Of a stretch of DNA of 64,000 nt, positions 35,120 to 43,976 are shown piece after piece. The first letter of the stretch is position 1. Every line of letters begins with the position of its first letter. The stretch covers positions 248,001-312,000 of the forward strand of contig NZ_JAUOZU010000007.1 in NCBI RefSeq assembly GCF_030551875.1, written 5' to 3'. The DNA is from Fluviirhizobium alvei (GTDB taxonomy: Bacteria; Pseudomonadota; Alphaproteobacteria; Rhizobiales; Rhizobiaceae). The position numbers and the translations under genes are program-made. The notes under the pieces were generated by a model that was given only the letters and a program-made list of their open reading frames with translations, ran no database searches and had not been told where the DNA came from.

Positions 35120-36139
35120 TTAGAGGCGTTCCCGCAGGTATCGCGTGGCTTCGCTGAAGGCGGCATTGGCCGCAGGCACATACCCAGCCACATTGATGAA
35201 GGGATGGACGAGACCATCGAACAGTCTCACCACGGTCGGCACACCGGCCGCCTTCAGCTTTTCGCCATAGGCCAGTCCTTCGTCGCGTAGCGGGTCGAAG
35301 CCGGCAATCAGCAACACGGCCGGGCATACGCCGTCCACATCACCAAGAAGCGGTGATGCCATCGGATCGAGCGCGTCATCGGGCTTGCTGAGATAGAGGT
35401 CGGTGTACCATTCCATCTTTGCCTTTTCGAGAAAGAAGCCCTCAGCAAAGAGCTGGTAGGAACGCGACTGCTTGCTCATGTCGAGCCAGGGCACCCAGAG
35501 CATCTGCAGGCGCGGCGGGAACGCGGCCTTGCGCCGCTGCTGCGCCACAACCGCGGCAGCATTTCCGCCCGCACTGTCGCCACCGAGCCCAATCCTCGCC
35601 GGATCGATGCCGAGCATCTCGGCATTGGCGACAACCGAATCGAAGGCGGCAATGCAGTCATTGATACCGACGGGAAACCGGTGTTCGGGTGCGAGGCGAT
35701 AGTCCACGGCAATGACAGCACAGCGACCGTCATGCGCCAGCTGACGACAGACATCGCGATGGGAATCGAGCGAACCGGCGACATGGCCGCCACCGTGAAA
35801 GAAGATCAGGACCGGTGCATCCTTGGCCGGGAGAGACGCCGGACGATGGATCTCGCACCGGACTTCGCCCGCAGGCCCCTGGAAAGACCAGGCCTCAATC
35901 CGGACACTGGGCTCCGGCGGATGCGTGAGCCAGTTACCCTGCACATCAAAACCGTCGCGGGTTTCCTGAACGGATGCAAGCGTGCCCGGTGGCTCGGCGA
36001 AATAGCGAACCATGAACTGGACGACGGGATCGAGTTGCCGGCCATCGATTTGTGCCGGTTTGCCGCTGAGAAGTTTCATGATCGGGAGCGGCAGCCTGCA
36101 CGCGGCGCGGGCAACCCATTTCAGGTGAGATGAAGCCAT
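35120..36139 (-). CDS. Alpha/beta hydrolase of the hormone-sensitive lipase family
   Basis: 339 residues. The oxyanion motif 'FFHGGGHVAG' near residue 115, nucleophile elbow 'LGGDSAGGNA' near 190, the acid in 'GFDPLRDEG' and the His in 'DGLVHPF' give a complete HSL-type triad. It should hydrolyse short acyl esters; the natural substrate is unknown. No signal peptide. The 289 nt upstream (36140-36428) are AT-rich and contain a near-palindrome (CTTATACATGATAAG). Confidence 0.9.
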   Translation of the reverse strand: MASSHLKWVARAACRLPLPIMKLLSGKPAQIDGRQLDPVVQFMVRYFAEPPGTLASVQETRDGFDVQGNWLTHPPEPSVRIEAWSFQGPAGEVRCEIHRPASLPAKDAPVLIFFHGGGHVAGSLDSHRDVCRQLAHDGRCAVIAVDYRLAPEHRFPVGINDCIAAFDSVVANAEMLGIDPARIGLGGDSAGGNAAAVVAQQRRKAAFPPRLQMLWVPWLDMSKQSRSYQLFAEGFFLEKAKMEWYTDLYLSKPDDALDPMASPLLGDVDGVCPAVLLIAGFDPLRDEGLAYGEKLKAAGVPTVVRLFDGLVHPFINVAGYVPAANAAFSEATRYLRERL

Positions 36140-36371
36140 GATGTCTGTTCCAGGCGCGATTAAACTCGGTCATGCGATGGCCTCTGTCAAAGCCAGGCGT
36201 TTGCATGGTCTGTCGCTCGAGCCGGAAAAGTTTCCTCGGGACATTCGGCTCGATGGAGCAAGACCAACCGTGATAGTATGTTCGGCAAACGACCGGAAAC
36301 GCAAGCACCCGTGCAAAACAAGAATTATAGCAATATCAACATCTTGATGAAAAAATTAACATCAGAATTCT

Positions 36372-36386
36372 CTTATACATGATAAG
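36372..36386. promoter_or_regulatory. Near-palindrome upstream of the hydrolase gene
   Basis: CTTATACATGATAAG is symmetric at 13 of 15 positions and lies in the AT-rich region between the TauE-like gene (ends 36429) and the hydrolase start at 36139. It may be an operator; the binder is unknown. The rest of 36140-36428 shows no gene. Confidence 0.3.
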
Positions 36387-36428
36387 ATGTCACATTTTTC
36401 TGTCGGCCATATCAATACACCACTCTGT

Positions 36429-37214
36429 TCAGCCACGAATCCACGGATCGAAAAGCGGCAGGCTGGTGAGCGCGGCAAGGCCGATCAGTCCATAACAGAT
36501 GAAGCGAAAGACCCTGTCGCTGACCAGACCGAACAGACGAGCGCCAATCGTCAGTCCGAGCGCGTAAATCGGCCCGCAAACGAGTGCGAGAATAAAGACA
36601 TCGCGAACCAGTAGGCCCGCGAACGCATAACTCACGGCGGAAATGACCGACGAAATGGCGAAATAAAGAACCACATTGGCCCGCACCATATCGGGATTGC
36701 TGCGACCGCCCAGCCAGTAGGCGACGACCGGCGGCCCACCCAGCTGCGCGGCACCGCTATAGAGGCCGGCGACCAGTCCGACACCGGAGGCGACCGGCAC
36801 CGAGGGCTTGCCGCTATAGCGCCAGCCCGACATCAGAAGCAGCAGAAATGCGGCTGCGGTCAACGAAATGATCCAGCGGACAAGCGTCGGATCTGCCATC
36901 GTCAAAAGCACCGCACCGGCCGGAACGCCGAGCAGCGCGCCGGCGGTCATTGCCCCGACATCGCGACGATTGGCTTTCGCCACCGCATTCGGCAGCAATC
37001 CCGCTGCAGCCACCATATCGATGACAAGCAGAACCGGGCTTGCAAGCTTCGGACCGATGAGCGCGCTCGCGAGTGGTATGAAAATCAGCGCGGCGCCAAA
37101 TCCGGAAAATCCCCGCGCCAATCCGGCAACGAAAATTGTCAGAGCCAGCATGGCCAGCATCCCCGCTGAGAGGCCGGGAAGCAGGGACTGGATGAATTCC
37201 TGGGCAAACTGCAC
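36429..37214 (-). CDS. TauE/SafE family sulfite exporter-like permease
   Basis: 261 residues with about eight membrane helices. Two family repeats are visible: 'IFVAGLARGFSGFGAALIFIPLASALIGPKLASPVLLVIDM' and 'GVGLVAGLYSGAAQLGGPPVVAYWLGG'. TauE/SafE proteins export small organosulfur compounds or sulfite, but many members have unknown substrates. Divergent from the DMT exporter gene (89-nt gap). Confidence 0.88.
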   Translation of the reverse strand: MQFAQEFIQSLLPGLSAGMLAMLALTIFVAGLARGFSGFGAALIFIPLASALIGPKLASPVLLVIDMVAAAGLLPNAVAKANRRDVGAMTAGALLGVPAGAVLLTMADPTLVRWIISLTAAAFLLLLMSGWRYSGKPSVPVASGVGLVAGLYSGAAQLGGPPVVAYWLGGRSNPDMVRANVVLYFAISSVISAVSYAFAGLLVRDVFILALVCGPIYALGLTIGARLFGLVSDRVFRFICYGLIGLAALTSLPLFDPWIRG

Positions 37215-37303
37215 GTCAAACCGCCATTCGATACCGACCAGAGATTGCTTTCATCGGCCATCTCGGGCACACAGGCAATCCTCTTCGTCTGGAATTCGCA
37301 ATC

Positions 37304-38215
37304 ATGGCAGCTTCCGCAAATATTCACGCCAAAGGCTACGAAAAGCTCAAGGCCCACGGCGCCATGTTGCTGTTTGCCATCCTGATTGCCGGTTCCTTCT
37401 CGCTGGGCGGATTGGCGGCTGGCGTGATGCCGTCAGCAGCGATCAATGCGATCCGCTATGTCATCGGCACTGCCGTCATGGGCCTTTTCGGATTGTTCGT
37501 GCTTCGGGTCGAGATCCGCGTTCCGGCCGCCTTCTGGCGTTTCGTCATTCTTGGCATGCTGATGGCCGTCTACATGTTCACCATGTTCAAGGCGCTGGAG
37601 TTCACCAGCCCGGTTTCGACGGGTGCAGTCTTCACGCTCATGCCGCTGATGAGCGCGGGTTTTGCCCTCGTGTTTCTCGGCCAGAAGACGAGGCCACCCG
37701 TGCTGGCCAGTCTCATTCTGGCCGCTGCGGGTGCCGTTTGGGTGATTTTCCGCGGCAATATCGACGCCATCCTGTCTTTCGATGTCGGACGCGGCGAGTT
37801 GATCTATTTCATCGGCGTGATCTGCCATGCCGCCTATGCGCCACTGCTGCGCAAGTTCAATCGCGGCGAAAGCGCCTTCACCTTCGGCTTCTGGGGCGTG
37901 GCCTGTACGGGTGTGATCTTGCTCATTCCCGGCGTGCCCGCCATCGCCGAAAGTGGCATCACCAATCTTCCGCTGATTGCCTGGGTCGCGATCTTCTATC
38001 TCGCGATCGCCACCACCGCGATCACCTTCATGCTGCTGCAATATGCATCCATGCGCCTGCCGGCATCCAAGGTGCTCGCCTATGGCTATCTCACCCCGAC
38101 CTTCATCATCATGGTAGAAGGAATGATCGGCCACGGATGGGTGTCCGCTTCGGTCTTTGCCGGCGCCGCCGTCACAGCGCTCGGCCTCGTGGTCATGGCG
38201 CTGTTGCCGGATTGA
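37304..38215 (+). CDS. EamA/DMT family transporter
   Basis: 303 residues with ten membrane helices arranged as two EamA repeats: 'AMLLFAILIAGSFSLGGLAAGVMPSAAINAIRYVIGTAVMG' and 'ELIYFIGVICHAAYAPLLRKFNRGESAFTFGFWGVACTG'. It probably exports a metabolite or amino acid; the substrate is unknown. Divergent from the TauE-like gene. Downstream 38216-38497 contains no gene. Confidence 0.9.
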   Translation: MAASANIHAKGYEKLKAHGAMLLFAILIAGSFSLGGLAAGVMPSAAINAIRYVIGTAVMGLFGLFVLRVEIRVPAAFWRFVILGMLMAVYMFTMFKALEFTSPVSTGAVFTLMPLMSAGFALVFLGQKTRPPVLASLILAAAGAVWVIFRGNIDAILSFDVGRGELIYFIGVICHAAYAPLLRKFNRGESAFTFGFWGVACTGVILLIPGVPAIAESGITNLPLIAWVAIFYLAIATTAITFMLLQYASMRLPASKVLAYGYLTPTFIIMVEGMIGHGWVSASVFAGAAVTALGLVVMALLPD

Positions 38216-38497
38216 TGATCGCAAGACCACCCACGCCACATCAAGTCTCTAATATATTGCGAAGACGTACCTGTAATTTCTTATAGGCAGGACCTTCATC
38301 AATCCGATAGTTTCCTCCGCCAATATTGTTCAACGCTAAACTATTGCTCAAAAAACAGGCAATACTTGATCAAGGCCGTCCAAATGCCTCGGCCACAATA
38401 AAAGCATGACGCTTTTATTCTGCCAGCGCTATCCGGCGAACCGTCGGCGTGTGGCGAAAATCCTGCGATTTACTCCGACCATGCACAGGCTTCTAAA

Positions 38498-40792
38498 ATG
38501 AAGTTTCTTTCGCGTCTTGCCTTCCAGAAACTTGTGGCCGTTCTCGCCATCATCCCCCTTCTCGGCATTATTGCACTCGGCGGCATGCTGTCCTGGGATG
38601 CCTACAAGAATTACACCTCCCTGAATGACGCAGCCAAACTGCAGAAGCTCGTTCATGGCGCCGGCAGCCTCATTCTCCTGCTGCCTGTGGAAGGCGCTGC
38701 GACGGGCACCGATCTCATCGATACCCGCAAGAAGGTGGATGACAATTACCAGGCCATCCTTTCGGCCTACGGCGATGTCAAGGAGGCCGGTATCGATACG
38801 AGCAGGATCGCCGGCGCTATCGACAACCTCACGGAAAAATTCGGCAAGATCCAGGGCTATCGCCAGGCTATCGACGCCGGGACCGCCGACCCCTTGCTCG
38901 CGCTCGGGGTCTTGCAGCCGATTTCCGGTGCAAGCGCTGAACTGACTCGCACGATCGCGGTCATGACGGATGACCGCATCCTGTCGCGCGCGACAACAGG
39001 ATATTATGCCTTCATGCAGGTCAACGATGGCTTCCAGATGTTCAATCGTCTGGGCACGACCTACATCACCAAAGGACAGCTCGATCTTCCGGCCTATGCC
39101 ACGTTCCAGCGCGCACACAACCTCATCCTCACCTACGAACGCGCCTACCGTGAAGCAATGCCGAAGGATCTGGTCGATCGCTATGACAGTTTCTTCGAAA
39201 CGCCTGAAGGTGCCATGATCAAGCGCCTGCGCGGGCTGATGGAAAAGAACGAAGCCTATACCGGAAGCGAAGAGGAAGCATCGGCCTGGAAGAGCGCCAA
39301 TGTTGCCCGCCGCAAAGTCGCTGCAACGATCATCGACGAAGCGGGTGATCGGATCTCGTCGGACATGCAGACCGCCCTTGCTGCTGCGACCAGCAATCTC
39401 AGGATCGTGCTGGCGGCCCAGGCAGCCCTCGCCGTCATCATGATTGTCCTGAGCGCTTTCGTGGCCCGCACCCTGTCCTCTTCGATCCGGTCGCTCGCCG
39501 GCCGCATGACCAGCCTGGCCGAAGGAGATACGGCGGCAGCGATCCCGAATACGGACCGGAGTGACGAGATCGGTGCAATGGCCCATGCTGTCGAGATCTT
39601 CCGGCAGGCGGCAATCCGCAACCGCGACCTTGAGAGAGAAACTGAAGAAAACCGCAAGCGTGCTGAGATCGAACGGATCGAGATGCAGCAACGAGCGGAA
39701 GTTGAAGCGGAAGCACGCCTGACCCAGGCGACGGGCGCACTGGCGACCGGGCTGAAGCAACTGGCCGCTGGCGATCTTCTCTGCGAAATCCACCAGCAAT
39801 TCGCCGAGAAATTCGAACCGCTGCGCCACGACTTCAACAGTTCCGTCCAGCAGTTGCGCGATGCGCTGTCCGCTGTCGGTCGCACCGCCGCCTCGGTCAA
39901 TTCGGGCAGCTCGGAAATCTCCAATGCCTCCGGGGATCTCTCCAAACGTACGGAGCAGCAGGCCGCATCCCTCGAAGAAACGGCAGCAGCGCTTGAGGAA
40001 ATCACCGCCAATGTGGTCGCCACCACCAAGCGCACCGCTGAAGCACGTCAGGTAGTGCAGACGACAAGAACCACCGCCGGCCAGTCGGGCGAAGTTGTCC
40101 GCAATGCAGTGGGCGCCATGGAACGGATCGAATCCTCCTCACGCCAGATCGGGCAGATCATCGGTGTGATCGACGAAATCGCCTTCCAGACCAACCTGCT
40201 CGCGCTCAATGCCGGTGTCGAAGCCGCACGCGCCGGTGAAGCCGGCAAGGGTTTCGCCGTCGTCGCCCAGGAAGTGCGCGAACTCGCCCAGCGTTCGGCT
40301 AATGCCGCCAAGGAGATCAAGTCTCTGATCGCCAACTCGGCCCATGCTGTCAGCGAAGGCGTCAAGCTGGTCAACGATACGGGCGAAGGTCTTGGCGCGA
40401 TCGAGGCACTTGTGGTGACTATCAACGAACATATGGACGCCATTGCCACAGCAGCGCAGGAACAGTCTGTCGGTCTGGCGGAGGTCAACACTGCCGTCAA
40501 CCACATGGACCAGGCAACCCAGCAGAATGCCGCCATGGTCGAGGAAATGAGCGCTGCGGGCTCGACGCTCGCAGAAGAAAGCAACCAGCTTTATGCGCTC
40601 CTGGCCGGCTTCAAGCTTGGCGACGGCGCTGCCGCCTTGCGGGATACCGCAAGCCGGATGCGCTCCGCTGCCCAGCCACAAGCGCAGGCCACGCGCCCAA
40701 AGCCGGTAACGCGGCCCGCAGTCGCCCGGTCCTCGGCGCCGCAGCGCGCAGCCTCAACTGCCCCGGCCGCCGACAGCTGGGAAGAGTTCTGA
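38498..40792 (+). CDS. Methyl-accepting chemotaxis protein with NIT sensor
   Basis: 764 residues. TM1 near 10-35, a large periplasmic domain 36-300 of nitrate/nitrite-sensing (NIT) type ('[24 protein letters not shown]'), TM2 near 305-325, HAMP ('[23 protein letters not shown]'), a second HAMP-like segment ('[14 protein letters not shown]' type, near 420) and the MCP signalling domain with hairpin tip '[44 protein letters not shown]'. The C terminus ends WEEF, a CheR/CheB docking pentapeptide-like motif. The ligand is unknown. A strong hairpin follows the stop. Confidence 0.93.
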   Translation: MKFLSRLAFQKLVAVLAIIPLLGIIALGGMLSWDAYKNYTSLNDAAKLQKLVHGAGSLILLLPVEGAATGTDLIDTRKKVDDNYQAILSAYGDVKEAGIDTSRIAGAIDNLTEKFGKIQGYRQAIDAGTADPLLALGVLQPISGASAELTRTIAVMTDDRILSRATTGYYAFMQVNDGFQMFNRLGTTYITKGQLDLPAYATFQRAHNLILTYERAYREAMPKDLVDRYDSFFETPEGAMIKRLRGLMEKNEAYTGSEEEASAWKSANVARRKVAATIIDEAGDRISSDMQTALAAATSNLRIVLAAQAALAVIMIVLSAFVARTLSSSIRSLAGRMTSLAEGDTAAAIPNTDRSDEIGAMAHAVEIFRQAAIRNRDLERETEENRKRAEIERIEMQQRAEVEAEARLTQATGALATGLKQLAAGDLLCEIHQQFAEKFEPLRHDFNSSVQQLRDALSAVGRTAASVNSGSSEISNASGDLSKRTEQQAASLEETAAALEEITANVVATTKRTAEARQVVQTTRTTAGQSGEVVRNAVGAMERIESSSRQIGQIIGVIDEIAFQTNLLALNAGVEAARAGEAGKGFAVVAQEVRELAQRSANAAKEIKSLIANSAHAVSEGVKLVNDTGEGLGAIEALVVTINEHMDAIATAAQEQSVGLAEVNTAVNHMDQATQQNAAMVEEMSAAGSTLAEESNQLYALLAGFKLGDGAAALRDTASRMRSAAQPQAQATRPKPVTRPAVARSSAPQRAASTAPAADSWEEF

Positions 40793-40811
40793 GCCGGAGA
40801 GAAGAATTGAG

Positions 40812-40831
40812 CCGGGGCGGAAACGCCCCGG
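40812..40831 (+). terminator. Terminator after the chemoreceptor gene
   Basis: CCGGGGCG pairs perfectly with CGCCCCGG across a GAAA loop, followed by TTATTTGTTT on the plus strand. It lies between the convergent chemoreceptor and TetR genes, partly adjoining the TetR stop codon, so it may serve both. Confidence 0.75.
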
Positions 40832-41476
40832 TTATTTGTTTGGGATCGAAAGACCGCCCATATAGAGACCTTCCAGAAAGCGGGCCGCATCTTCGAACCT
40901 GCCCTCGCCCGCCTTCTCCTGTCCCAGCACAGCTCGCACCTGAACATCGAAGTCGGCATAATGCTGGGTCGTCGCCCAGATCGAGAAGATGAGGTGGTAG
41001 GGATCGCATTTGGCAATCTTGCCGGCCTTGGCCCAGCTTCGGATCACCTCCGCCTTCTCATCGACCAGTTGCTTGAGCGGCCCCTTGAGCTCATCTTCGA
41101 TCAGCGGCGCACCGCGCAGCACCTCGTTGGCAAACAGGCGGCTTTCGCGAGGATAATCACGCGCCATTTCCAGCTTGCGGCGAATGTAGGAGCGGATTTC
41201 GGCTTCCGGATTGCCATCGGCATTGAATTCCCGTAGCGGATCGAGCCAGGTATCGAGGACGCGCTGGATCAGAGCCTTGTGAATGGCTTCCTTGGTGCGG
41301 AAATAATAGAGAAGGTTCGGTTTCGACATGCCGGCGACATCGGCAATCTGGTCGATGGTGGCGCCCTTGAAGCCATTCTGGGAAAACACTTCCAGCGCAG
41401 CCTCCAGAATCAGCTCTTCCTTCTCCTCCTGGATGCGTGTGCGCCGTTGGGTTTTCGCCGCCCTGGGTATGGCCAT
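40832..41476 (-). CDS. TetR family regulator, RutR/PydR-like
   Basis: 214 residues. N-terminal TetR helix-turn-helix 'QEEKEELILEAALEVFSQNGFKGATIDQIADVAGMSKPNLLYYFRTKEAIHKALI', then a RutR-type ligand domain ('RDYPRESRLFANEVLRGAPLIEDELKGPLKQLVDEKAEVIRSWAKAGKIAKCDPYHLIFSIWATTQHYADFDVQVRAVLG'). RutR of E. coli senses uracil and controls pyrimidine degradation. Here the gene is divergent from beta-ureidopropionase, with a RutR-box-like palindrome between, so it is very likely the regulator of the pyrimidine catabolic genes. Confidence 0.88.
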   Translation of the reverse strand: MAIPRAAKTQRRTRIQEEKEELILEAALEVFSQNGFKGATIDQIADVAGMSKPNLLYYFRTKEAIHKALIQRVLDTWLDPLREFNADGNPEAEIRSYIRRKLEMARDYPRESRLFANEVLRGAPLIEDELKGPLKQLVDEKAEVIRSWAKAGKIAKCDPYHLIFSIWATTQHYADFDVQVRAVLGQEKAGEGRFEDAARFLEGLYMGGLSIPNK

Positions 41477-41622
41477 CGTGCCTGTCGCTCCTTCACCTGC
41501 ACAACCAAAGTCGTAAGGAATGTCCGCTTTTTAAGCTCTGCCTGTGCGTTAGGCAACGCTCCCCAAAATTCTCCGCTTCTTTCCCGTTTTTCGGCTTGAG
41601 TGCGGCGAAAGAAGTTGTAATG

Positions 41623-41638
41623 TTTACCAAACGGTCAA
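41623..41638. promoter_or_regulatory. RutR-box-like operator between tetR and beta-ureidopropionase
   Basis: TTTACCAAACGGTCAA differs at two fixed positions from the E. coli RutR consensus TTGACCAnnTGGTCAA. Its reverse complement matches the element upstream of preT (24683..24698) at 14 of 16 positions. It lies in the 299-nt divergent region between the TetR-type gene and the hydrolase gene. Confidence 0.65.
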
Positions 41639-41775
41639 ATTATTGGACAATTCCACTCCAGTTGGCAACTGTCCATTTCGGGGAATAACAAAAATCAACC
41701 CCGAAGACCACGCGGGAACAACCATGACCCGGCCTTAACCGGGTCGCATGACATTGAATGCATGGGAGACTAATC

Positions 41776-43026
41776 GTGACTGCACCCGGCGAAAACATGC
41801 GCATCAACGGCGATCGTCTTTGGGATTCGTTGATGGAAATGGCGAAGATCGGCCCCGGCATTGCCGGCGGCAACAATCGCCAGACCCTGACGGATGCCGA
41901 TGGCGAAGGCCGCCATCTGTTCAAGCGCTGGTGCGACGAAGCCGGCATGACCATGGGCGTCGACAAGATGGGCACCATGTTCATGACCCGGCCGGGCACG
42001 GATCCGGATGCACTTCCGGTCTATGTCGGTTCGCATCTCGATACCCAGCCGACCGGCGGCAAATATGACGGCGTGCTCGGCGTTCTGGCCGCGCTCGAAG
42101 TCGTCCGCTCCATGAACGATCTCGGCATCAAGACGAAACATCCGATTGTCGTCACCAACTGGGCTAACGAAGAGGGTGCCCGTTTTGCGCCAGCAATGCT
42201 CGCCTCCGGTGTCTTCGCCGGCGTTCATACGCTCGATTACGCCTACGGCCGCAAGGATCTCGAAGGCCTCACCTATGGTGACGAGTTGAAACGCATCGGC
42301 TGGCAGGGCGACGAAGAGGTCGGCGCCCGCAAGATGCACGCCTATTTCGAATATCACATCGAACAGGGCCCGATTCTCGAAGCAGAAAACAAGCAGATCG
42401 GTGTCGTTACCCACTGCCAGGGTCTGTGGTGGCTTGAATTCACCCTCACCGGCAAGGAGGCACACACCGGCTCGACGCCGATGAACCATCGCGTCAATGC
42501 CGGGCTTGCCATGGCGCGCATCATGGAAATGGTGCAGACGGTGGCGATGGAAAACCAGCCGGGCTGTGTCGGTGGCGTCGGCCAGGTCAATTTCTCACCG
42601 AATTCCCGCAACGTTCTGCCGGGCACGGTCATCTTCACGGTCGATATCCGCTCGCCGGAACAGGCCAAGCTCGACGGCATGCGGGCCCGCATCGAAAAGG
42701 AAGCGGCTGAGATCTGCGCCAAGCTGGGCGTCGGCTGTTCGGTCGAGGCGGTCGGCCATTTCGACCCGGTCACCTTCGATCCGACGCTGGTCGCGTCAGT
42801 GCGCAAGGCGGCCGAAGATCTCGGCTACAGCCACATGAACATCATTTCCGGCGCCGGCCACGATGCCTGCTGGGCCGCCAAGGTGGCGCCCGCGACCATG
42901 ATCATGTGCCCCTGCGTCGATGGGCTTTCGCACAACGAAGCCGAGGACATCTCGAAGGAATGGGCGTCTGCCGGTTGCGACGTGCTTCTGCGCGCCGTGG
43001 TGGAGACGGCGGGGATCGTGGAGTAG
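41776..43026 (+). CDS. Beta-ureidopropionase / N-carbamoyl amino acid hydrolase (M20 type)
   Basis: 416 residues from GTG 41776 (VTAPGENMRING), which has GGGAGA 6 nt upstream; ATG 41758 is upstream of the Shine-Dalgarno. Zn-dependent M20 amidohydrolase: metal ligands in 'VGSHLDTQPTGGKYDGVLG' and 'NWANEEGARFAPAM', 'EYHIEQGP', and dimerisation segment 'TGKEAHTGSTPMNHRVNAG'. It removes the carbamoyl group from N-carbamoyl-beta-alanine, releasing CO2 and ammonia. With preTA and hydA it completes the reductive pathway; allantoate amidohydrolase activity is an alternative but less likely in this context. Confidence 0.92.
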   Translation: MTAPGENMRINGDRLWDSLMEMAKIGPGIAGGNNRQTLTDADGEGRHLFKRWCDEAGMTMGVDKMGTMFMTRPGTDPDALPVYVGSHLDTQPTGGKYDGVLGVLAALEVVRSMNDLGIKTKHPIVVTNWANEEGARFAPAMLASGVFAGVHTLDYAYGRKDLEGLTYGDELKRIGWQGDEEVGARKMHAYFEYHIEQGPILEAENKQIGVVTHCQGLWWLEFTLTGKEAHTGSTPMNHRVNAGLAMARIMEMVQTVAMENQPGCVGGVGQVNFSPNSRNVLPGTVIFTVDIRSPEQAKLDGMRARIEKEAAEICAKLGVGCSVEAVGHFDPVTFDPTLVASVRKAAEDLGYSHMNIISGAGHDACWAAKVAPATMIMCPCVDGLSHNEAEDISKEWASAGCDVLLRAVVETAGIVE

Positions 43027-43052
43027 TTCCATGCTCCGTTGTGGCAGCAAAG

Positions 43053-43230
43053 CCCCCTCATCCGGCCCTTCGGGCCACCTTCTCCCCGCTGGGGAGAAGA
43101 GGGAGGCCGTTGCAACGCCCACATACAAGGCGTTCCTCTCACCCACGGCCAAGAGAGATTCACGAGGGCGCGTCTGGTATCTCTTCTCCCCAGCGGGGAG
43201 AAGGTGGCCCGAAGGGCCGGATGAGGGGGT
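43053..43230. repeat. RIME-like nested palindromic repeat, copy pair A
   Basis: A unit CCCCCTCATCCGGCCCTTCG... at 43053-43113 is repeated inverted at 43181-43230, with 67-75 nt between. Each arm itself contains two hairpins: CGGCCCTTCGGGCC and TTCTCCCC-GCT-GGGGAGAA. This architecture is that of Rhizobium-specific intergenic mosaic elements (RIME1). The right arm ends 7 nt before the DUF559 start codon and supplies its purine-rich Shine-Dalgarno (GAGGGGGTG). Confidence 0.8.
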
Positions 43231-43237
43231 GTCGCGC

Positions 43238-43681
43238 ATGCAAAATCCCAAGACGGCCGCGAGCAAGCGCTGGCGTGGAGCGACCACCAAAGCCCGTACC
43301 CTGCGACAAAACGAAACCGAAGCTGAGTATCGGCTTTGGGGCGAATTGCGAAACCGCCTGCTCAATGGCCACAAGTTCGCGCGTCAGGTCCCATTAGGTC
43401 CCTATGTCGCAGACTTTGTCTGTCGCGAGAAGAGGCTCGTCGTCGAACTCGATGGCTCGCAGCATGCCGAAAGCAACCATGATACGACAAGGACCAGATG
43501 GCTCAACGACCATGGCTATTCTGTCTTGCGGTTCTGGAACCATGAAGTGCTTGAAGAGCGCCGTGCCGTTCTGGACACGATCCTCGCTGCATTGGATGGC
43601 AGGATCTTTGCGCGGGATGACGTGCTGAGATTTTCGCCGGGGTGCCCCTTGCGTGGGTTCGATGAGGTAGGCGGGGGATGA
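43238..43681 (+). CDS. DUF559 (Vsr-like) endonuclease domain protein
   Basis: 147 residues from ATG 43238 (MQNPKTAASKRWRG). The PD-(D/E)xK-like core is visible: 'NETEAEYRLWGELRNRLLNGHKFARQVPLGPYVADFVCREKRLVVELDGSQHAESN' with D and ExDG acidic residues, then 'RTRWLNDHGYSVLRFWNHEVLEERRAVLDTIL'. DUF559 proteins resemble Vsr mismatch endonucleases; their role is unknown. It sits between two genes of the pyrimidine pathway and is bracketed by RIME-like repeats on both sides, so it looks like an inserted gene. Confidence 0.82.
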   Translation: MQNPKTAASKRWRGATTKARTLRQNETEAEYRLWGELRNRLLNGHKFARQVPLGPYVADFVCREKRLVVELDGSQHAESNHDTTRTRWLNDHGYSVLRFWNHEVLEERRAVLDTILAALDGRIFARDDVLRFSPGCPLRGFDEVGGG

Positions 43682-43699
43682 GGGCAGTTTGTGTGTGCA

Positions 43700-43872
43700 A
43701 CCCCTCATCCGCCCTTCGGGCACCTTCTCCCCAAGGGGAGAAGAGGGAGACTGCGGCGCCCGTTCGCCGTAACGCAACCTTTTCGCCGACCCTTAACTCA
43801 GAAGTTCGGCGGCGAGGCTGGCTTCTCTTCTCCCCTTGGGGAGAAGGTGGCCCGAAGGGACGGATGAGGGGT
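43700..43872. repeat. RIME-like nested palindromic repeat, copy pair B
   Basis: A second inverted pair starts 19 nt after the DUF559 stop: ACCCCTCATCCGCCCTTCGG... at 43700-43748 and its inverted partner at 43825-43872. Arms contain CGCCCTTCGGGC and TTCTCCCC-AA-GGGGAGAA hairpins. The sequence differs slightly from pair A, so it is a related but separate copy. Confidence 0.8.
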
Positions 43873-43976
43873 TCTTTTAATCGTAGCAAGGTCTCTGCGC
43901 ACCATAGCGACCAACATACAGCCTTCGAAGCACTCAGGCACCAGCCATCCAATAAACTCGAAACGGGAACAGCATC

